From Phycisphaerae bacterium (GTDB taxonomy: Bacteria; Planctomycetota; Phycisphaerae; Phycisphaerales; SM1A02): 11,389 nucleotides of DNA. A program made the translations under genes and the position numbers. Within the stretch, counting starts at the first letter, position 1. Each line of letters opens with the position of its first letter. This document shows, one piece after another, positions 7,746 to 11,389 of this stretch. The notes under the pieces are model-generated. The model did not search any database, had not been told where the DNA came from, and saw only the letters and a list, made by a program, of their open reading frames with translations. Location of the stretch: NCBI GenBank assembly GCA_018665385.1, contig JABJDN010000074.1:1-11389 (forward strand), in the 5' to 3' direction.

Positions 7746-8611
7746 AACATGCGATAACGCTAGCGCATAGCCCTGACCCTGACGACGCGTTCATGTGGTG
7801 GCCACTAGCGGACATCGATGGAAGCGGTCCAGCATTAGATACAGGTGAGTTTGAATTCGAACTTGTAATGAAGGACATTGAAACTCTTAATGCTGAATCT
7901 GAGCAAGGTTTGTACGACATTACAGCAATAAGCATTGCTCATTATCCGGTCGTTTCTGATGCGTACCACTTAACAGCATGCGGAGCATCGCTCGGTGATG
8001 GGTATGGTCCTAAAATTGTCGCTACATCAGAAGTGTCTATAGACGCATTAATTGCATCCCAGCCCTCATTCGCAGTTCCTGGCGAAAGAACTTCGGCACT
8101 TGCCGCATTGCGGATTCTTGCTGGGAATAATCCGTTGCAATGGGAATCTGTTGCATTTACTGAAATTATGAACGAAGTAAGTTGCGGCAACTACGGCGCA
8201 GGAGTTGTGATTCACGAGGGGCAACTTACGTACGATGAACACGGATTGCATGAAGTTTGCGATTTAGGGGCGTGGTGGATGAAACGTACAGGGCTGCCAT
8301 TGCCGCTAGGTGGTAACACTATTAGAACCGATACAGACGAACGCTACGGCGCCGGTGCAACTGAAAAAATTACATCTCTACTATTGCAATCAATTGAATA
8401 CGCAATGGAGCATCGCGAAAAATCATTACTTTGGGCTGCAAAATGGGGACGGGGAATTGATATTGAGTGCACCGACGAATTTGTTGAAATGTATGTCAAC
8501 AAGTGGACCCTTGATTTTGATGAAGTTGGAAGAGAAGCAGTTCGTCGATTCTTAACAGATGCTGCATCAGTAGGCGCATTGCCAAGTATTGAAGAAATTA
8601 CGTTCGTTTAG
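7742..8611 (+). CDS. mqnD: MqnD-family enzyme, 1,4-dihydroxy-6-naphthoate synthase (futalosine pathway)
   Basis: MqnD converts cyclic dehypoxanthine futalosine to 1,4-dihydroxy-6-naphthoate in the alternative menaquinone pathway. The 289-aa product has the periplasmic-binding-protein-like fold signatures of the family: N-terminal HSPDPDDAFMWWPL (the equivalent of SPCPNDTF in studied members), PGERTSA near 113, VVIHEGQLTY with His158 matching the catalytic histidine, and DLGAWWMKRTGLPLPLGGN. No signal peptide is present, so it is cytosolic rather than a transporter component. The variant N-terminal motif (SPDPDD for SPCPND) leaves some room for a related substrate. It overlaps the upstream ligase stop (ATGA). 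Its TAG overlaps the convergent gene's stop. No other mqn genes are in the window. Confidence 0.85.
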   Translation: MKHAITLAHSPDPDDAFMWWPLADIDGSGPALDTGEFEFELVMKDIETLNAESEQGLYDITAISIAHYPVVSDAYHLTACGASLGDGYGPKIVATSEVSIDALIASQPSFAVPGERTSALAALRILAGNNPLQWESVAFTEIMNEVSCGNYGAGVVIHEGQLTYDEHGLHEVCDLGAWWMKRTGLPLPLGGNTIRTDTDERYGAGATEKITSLLLQSIEYAMEHREKSLLWAAKWGRGIDIECTDEFVEMYVNKWTLDFDEVGREAVRRFLTDAASVGALPSIEEITFV

Positions 8612-9081
8612 GTTGATAAGTCTGCTTCGCCAAGCAAATTGAAACCTTTTCGCAACAGTAATTGTCCACCAAGTGTCAGGTCATCGATTGCTAATGCCAC
8701 AGTTGAATCGCCAATAGCTGACTGGCTTATCAAGGAATAGATAAACAAAATATTTAACTCAGCACCTAAAAGATACAAACATAAATCGGCTAAAGAATGC
8801 GAGTCATCTATGACTGTCACAATTACATCAATTTCTGAGAATGCAATTCCTAATTCGCGAAGCAATACACGGGCGGCGTCAGAGTTATCTGGAATCATCC
8901 GTATGACTGCGTGATCGGAAGAGTCTATGACATTAATGCCAACGACATGCACATGAGACGCGTCGTCAAAATGGCGAAGAAGATCAAGCAGTCGACCAAC
9001 GCGGTTTTCTAAGAAAATACTAAACTGTCTTACAGAAGGCACTTTGTACCCTTGTAAAGTTTCTGTGGGTATTTGCGACAT
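8608..9081 (-). CDS. Two-ACT-domain protein, probably amino-acid sensing
   Basis: The 157-aa protein appears to be two consecutive ACT-like folds and little else. The first (about 16-80) has VRQFSIFLENRVGRLLDLLRH, where the N/R-G-R-L turn is the usual ligand-binding position. It continues VHVVGINVIDSSDHAVIRMIPD. The second (about 85-148) has IDVIVTVIDDSHSLADLCLYLLGAELNILFIY. ACT pairs typically bind small effectors such as amino acids and regulate enzymes. No catalytic domain is fused, so the partner is unknown. I place the start at ATG 9081. A GTG at 9087 would overlap the upstream TGA as GTGA. Either way the gene follows the cyclophilin gene within 2 nt or less, so the two are coupled. Its stop overlaps the mqnD stop from the opposite strand. 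Confidence 0.8.
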   Translation of the reverse strand: MSQIPTETLQGYKVPSVRQFSIFLENRVGRLLDLLRHFDDASHVHVVGINVIDSSDHAVIRMIPDNSDAARVLLRELGIAFSEIDVIVTVIDDSHSLADLCLYLLGAELNILFIYSLISQSAIGDSTVALAIDDLTLGGQLLLRKGFNLLGEADLST

Positions 9082-9083
9082 AT

Positions 9084-10346
9084 TCACTTTGAAGTACTCG
9101 TTGGTTTTAAACTGGGTGTAAGTTTCGGAGTAGCTGTTTTTTCGCCAATTGTTTCAGGAGAATATTCATGGTCACGTTTTCGAACAACTACCACAGTGAT
9201 AATTTCGTCATCTTTATTTAATGAACGCGCAATGTCTAAGCCATCAGTTACTCGACCAAATACAGTGTGTCGGCCATCCAAATGAGGAGTTGGTAAATGG
9301 GTTAAAAAGAACTGGCTGCCTGCTGTATTTGGTGCAGCTGTTTTTGCCATAGAAAGAGAGCCCGCGAAATGATTCCGTCTGTCAGGATTTGTGTGCTCAT
9401 CCTTGATTGTGTAACCGGGGCCGCCTTGTCCTGGATTTCCAGTCGCGCCATCACGTGTATTTGGGTCGCCACCTTGAGCCATGAATTTAGGAATTACACG
9501 ATGGAACTTAATGCCGTCGTAATATCCCTTTTCAGCAAGGGAGATGAAATTCGCAACGGTGTTCGGTGCGTGATCTTCGTACATTTCAATTCCTATTGTG
9601 CCTTTCGAGGTGTGCATAATGAGTAATGGTAAATCATCTGCCATTTCTTCAACTTCTCGAATAGAAGTCTCGCTGGTCCATTTTTCTAACGCTATTGTTG
9701 AATCGGACTGTAGTTTATTAATAGTTGCCGAAAGTGCAGATGTATTTGTTACTTGCGCTGGGTCAATTGTGTCGAGTGCATTGAGTGATTCTTCAAATCG
9801 ATTGTCCGCATACAGTAATCGAGCATACGTCGTAGCAATTTTCGGGTCATCCAGCGAGCCCATCTGTAATGTCTCCATAGCTGCGATTGCTTGTGAGTAA
9901 TCGTTTTTATCTTCAAGAAATGAAGCCCACATTCCAACAATTTCAGGCGTATTTGGAAACTTTGCGAGGATTTCCTTATACACAGCTTCAGAATCATCAC
10001 CGCTAGATTGCAATTGGTATTGTGCCCATGCAACTGCGACTCCAGTGTCATTTGGTCGCAAATCAATAAGCCTAGCAAATAGAGCATTGCATTTCTCATT
10101 GTCGTTCACCCACATGCTCAGTTGAATTGCCTCAACTAAAAGCCTGTAATCGTCGTTGGCATCATTCCAAGCAACTAATTCATCGAGTAATTTTTTCACA
10201 GTTTCTTCGTCGCCTTCCAAGAATCCCCGTTGATTTGCAATCGAATTGCGAATGGACTGGCATTTCATCAGCAGGGCATCACCCTCTGGAGTTGTTGCAA
10301 AAGCTGTAATAACAAGTAAAAATGAAGTGAATACGTATGAAAGCAT
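9084..10346 (-). CDS. Exported cyclophilin-type peptidyl-prolyl isomerase with N-terminal TPR-like region
   Basis: Cyclophilins catalyse cis/trans isomerisation of X-Pro bonds. The 420-aa protein has a signal peptide (MLSYVFTSFLLVITAFA, cleaved near residue 17) and is probably periplasmic. Residues about 50-230 are helical and TPR-like (for example AVAWAQYQLQ, EAVYKEILAKFPNTPEIVGMWA). The isomerase domain (about 240-395) carries FHRVIPKFMAQGGDP with Arg283, Phe288 and Gln291 matching human CypA Arg55, Phe60 and Gln63, then NTAGSQFFLTHLPTPHLDGRHTVFG. His355 stands where CypA has the cyclosporin-contacting Trp121, as in many bacterial cyclophilins, so low cyclosporin sensitivity is expected. 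A Pro/Thr/Lys-rich tail of about 25 residues follows. AAGGA (10355-10359) lies 8 nt before ATG 10346. It is transcribed ahead of the ACT gene. Confidence 0.92.
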   Translation of the reverse strand: MLSYVFTSFLLVITAFATTPEGDALLMKCQSIRNSIANQRGFLEGDEETVKKLLDELVAWNDANDDYRLLVEAIQLSMWVNDNEKCNALFARLIDLRPNDTGVAVAWAQYQLQSSGDDSEAVYKEILAKFPNTPEIVGMWASFLEDKNDYSQAIAAMETLQMGSLDDPKIATTYARLLYADNRFEESLNALDTIDPAQVTNTSALSATINKLQSDSTIALEKWTSETSIREVEEMADDLPLLIMHTSKGTIGIEMYEDHAPNTVANFISLAEKGYYDGIKFHRVIPKFMAQGGDPNTRDGATGNPGQGGPGYTIKDEHTNPDRRNHFAGSLSMAKTAAPNTAGSQFFLTHLPTPHLDGRHTVFGRVTDGLDIARSLNKDDEIITVVVVRKRDHEYSPETIGEKTATPKLTPSLKPTSTSK

Positions 10347-10500
10347 GGTTGGTTTCCTTAATTAATTTCGAATACGCACAGAATAGCATCCTAGATGTTG
10401 TGTATTTACATACAGCGAAAAAAAAGAAATAAAAGCAACGCATACACGCCAAATTATGATGTTTAGTTATAATTATTATATCGTTAACGCGATCCCGAAT
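10347..10500. other. AT-rich non-coding leader/promoter interval
   Basis: No gene is visible. The interval must contain the cyclophilin promoter on the minus strand, but I see no convincing -35/-10 pair. Plus-strand landmarks are a perfect TATAAT at 10468-10473 without a recognisable -35, and the perfect palindrome CGTTAACG at 10482-10489, just upstream of the left terminator element. An A/T-rich tract (eight consecutive A) lies near 10420. Confidence 0.4.
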
Positions 10501-10551
10501 TTACCCCCGGAAGGGCTCGGTGTGGATCTTTGATTCCACCGGGCCTTTTTT
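10501..10551 (+). terminator. Intrinsic terminator preceded by a GNRA hairpin (left copy)
   Basis: The stem GGCTCGGT (10514-10521) pairs with ACCGGGCC (10538-10545), including one G-U pair, extends into a GGA/TCC upper stem, and is followed by six T. Immediately upstream, CCC (10506-10508) and GGG (10513-10515) close a GGAA tetraloop. The two structures share G10514-10515. The element is oriented so that transcripts entering from the left stop here, yet the gene on the left (cyclophilin) reads away from it, so no protein-coding gene is served. Confidence 0.75.
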
Positions 10552-10786
10552 AATACAACAATTCAATTGCTTCCTAGTTCGTACGGTGTACTGCTTTGCT
10601 TCATGCAATAGTAGAGTTTCGTTAGTCACGCTTGAAACTCCATCTGCTTCACTCTCCTAGGAACTAGATGCTTACATGTATATGTCTAGTGCATCAATAG
10701 TCATTCTACTGTGTGCCAGACGCGTAGCAGGTTACGAGAGCGCCACAACATACATATGTAGTAAACCGGTGCTAGATGTAGTATTC
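10552..10786. other. Non-coding segment between two inward-facing terminators, with nested inverted repeats
   Basis: No supported gene lies here. Perfect short inverted repeats are CTAGTTC/GAACTAG (10574-10580 and 10661-10667), enclosing TTGC/GCAA (10596-10608) and GAGTTTC/GAAACTC (10614-10620 and 10634-10640). Next comes GATGC/GCATC (10667-10671 and 10691-10695) around ACAT/ATGT. Seven-base inverted repeats are expected about once or twice by chance in a segment this long, so folding is only a possibility. A 39-codon frame (10676-10795, plus) runs into the right terminator's A tract and has a poorly spaced AGGA 13 nt upstream. I do not call it a gene. Confidence 0.35.
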
Positions 10787-10840
10787 AAAAAATAAAGGCC
10801 CGGTAGACGCAAGCGCCATACCGAGCCCTTTCGGGGGTAA
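10787..10840 (-). terminator. Intrinsic terminator preceded by a GNRA hairpin (right copy), downstream of ruvC
   Basis: Read on the minus strand, TTACCCCC is followed by a GAAA tetraloop closed by CCC/GGG, then GGCTCGGT (10827-10820) pairing with ACCGGGCC (10804-10797). A GGCG/CGTC upper stem caps it, and TTTATTTTTT follows. It lies about 60 nt after the ruvC stop in the correct orientation and is a strong rho-independent terminator for ruvC. It is nearly identical to the element at 10501-10551 in opposite orientation. Confidence 0.8.
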
Positions 10841-10847
10841 TTTTGAT
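10790..10847 (-). ncRNA. Possible short sRNA made of a GNRA hairpin plus terminator
   Basis: If the promoter at 10882-10854 is used, transcription would start near 10847 and end in the T run near 10790. This would give an RNA of about 57 nt composed of a short AU-rich leader, the CCC-GAAA-GGG hairpin and the terminator hairpin. It has no open reading frame. The alternative is that this is simply the end of the ruvC transcript. Confidence 0.3.
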
Positions 10848-10853
10848 ACGTAT

Positions 10854-10882
10854 ATTGTAGCAAAAGATTCGTAGTATGGCAA
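10854..10882 (-). promoter_or_regulatory. Sigma70-like promoter downstream of ruvC
   Basis: On the minus strand TTGCCA (10882-10877) is separated by 17 bp from TACAAT (10859-10854). Each hexamer differs from consensus at one or two positions, and the spacing is ideal. It lies about 20 nt after the ruvC stop and points at the right terminator element, with only about 57 nt of transcribable sequence before that terminator. Confidence 0.5.
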
Positions 10883-10901
10883 TTGTGGTTAGAATTAAAG
10901 A

Positions 10902-11378
10902 TTATGAGCGTACTGCAGCGGTTATTGCGATTGCAAGGGCATCTGCAACATCGGGTGGCTCTGGAGGTTCGTGTAACTGCAAGGTATGCGTAATTGCAAG
11001 TTGGACTTGTTCTTTTGTTGCTTGTCCATTTCCCGTTACAGATTTTTTGATTTCTGTTGGAGCAAGTTCAACAAGAGGGAGCGATGCTTGCTCACCTGCG
11101 AGCAAGATTACACCTCGAGCGTATCCGAGAATGGTTGCAGTAGCGACCTGGCGTTTGTGCGTAAAAATGGTCTCTACAGCAAGGATATCGGGCTGTAATT
11201 CTTCGATGATTTCAGTTATATCTTTGTACAACTGGCTAAGCCTAGAAGACACACTCTCTTTGGTATTTAGTTTTATTGCGCCTGCTTCGATAAGCGAGGG
11301 TAACCTAGAGCTTGATACGTACTCTACACAACCGTATCCTGCTATGCGTAAGCCAGGATCAATTCCAAGGACTATCAT
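10902..11378 (-). CDS. ruvC: Holliday junction endodeoxyribonuclease RuvC
   Basis: RuvC is the dimeric resolvase that cuts Holliday junctions delivered by RuvAB. The 158-aa protein begins MIVLGIDPGLRIAGYG, with catalytic Asp7. The other acidic residues are Glu69 (AVETIF), Asp143 and Asp146 (PPDVADALAIAI), matching the D-E-D-D set of the E. coli enzyme. KRQVATATILGYARGV and the PTEIKKSVTGNGQATKEQV segment are family-typical. It is slightly shorter than E. coli RuvC (173 aa) but complete at both ends. GGGGA lies 4 nt before ATG 11378, close to the right edge, so upstream partners such as ruvA/ruvB cannot be seen. Confidence 0.96.
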   Translation of the reverse strand: MIVLGIDPGLRIAGYGCVEYVSSSRLPSLIEAGAIKLNTKESVSSRLSQLYKDITEIIEELQPDILAVETIFTHKRQVATATILGYARGVILLAGEQASLPLVELAPTEIKKSVTGNGQATKEQVQLAITHTLQLHEPPEPPDVADALAIAITAAVRS

Positions 11379-11389
11379 GAGGTCCCCGA

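Noticed and set aside
10676..10795. 39-codon plus-strand frame as a small protein or type I toxin
   Set aside because: The AGGA is 13 nt away, the hydrophobic stretch is only about eight residues, and the frame ends inside the A tract of the right terminator.
10501..10840. Insertion sequence or MITE bounded by the inverted elements
   Set aside because: No transposase and no convincing target-site duplication are seen at the outer edges. A MITE remains possible but is unsupported without other copies.
10501..10860. tmRNA, 6S RNA or tRNA in the non-coding interval
   Set aside because: No acceptor stem with CCA end, tag frame or cloverleaf is visible. The GGGGGTAA on the plus strand is just the complement of the terminator leader.

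Overview
The window is about 11.4 kb of dense, moderately AT-rich bacterial DNA with short intergenic gaps and several stop/start overlaps. Gene content includes a futalosine-pathway menaquinone enzyme (MqnD), a SPOR lipoprotein, exported proteins with signal peptides and a secreted protein with YHS-like metal-binding modules. This suggests a free-living, diderm-type bacterium. The mix is reminiscent of Planctomycetota (Phycisphaerae-like), but nothing here fixes the taxonomy. I see no integrase, transposase, phage gene, CRISPR array, tRNA or rRNA.

Layout. Positions 1-482 (minus) hold an exported protein with two Cys-rich YHS/TRASH-like modules, cut by the left edge. It diverges from mutY (564-1622, plus), whose stop overlaps the start of a secreted protein of unknown function (1619-3178, plus). 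That gene converges, across a candidate shared terminator, on a 7TM-HD phosphohydrolase of the PgpH/YqfF type (3185-5509, minus). The HD gene sits 44 nt downstream of a TPR/SPOR lipoprotein gene (5554-6225, minus). Diverging from the lipoprotein gene, an acyl/aryl-CoA ligase (6273-7745, plus) overlaps mqnD (7742-8611, plus) by 4 nt. mqnD runs stop-into-stop against a two-ACT-domain protein gene (8608-9081, minus), which lies directly behind an exported TPR-cyclophilin gene (9084-10346, minus). After a 555-nt non-coding interval comes ruvC (10902-11378, minus).

How the genes relate. mutY and ruvC are DNA-repair functions but are not in one operon. The HD protein and the SPOR lipoprotein could both bear on envelope or septal physiology. 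The ligase and mqnD appear translationally coupled, which points to shared physiology around menaquinone or aromatic/acyl-CoA metabolism. The cyclophilin probably assists folding of exported proteins.

The least ordinary part is the non-coding interval 10347-10901. It contains two near-identical GNRA-hairpin plus intrinsic-terminator elements in inverted orientation, facing inward, about 235 nt apart. The right copy can be ruvC's terminator, but it also has its own sigma70-like promoter just upstream, so it could be a very short sRNA. The left copy has no protein-coding gene to terminate.
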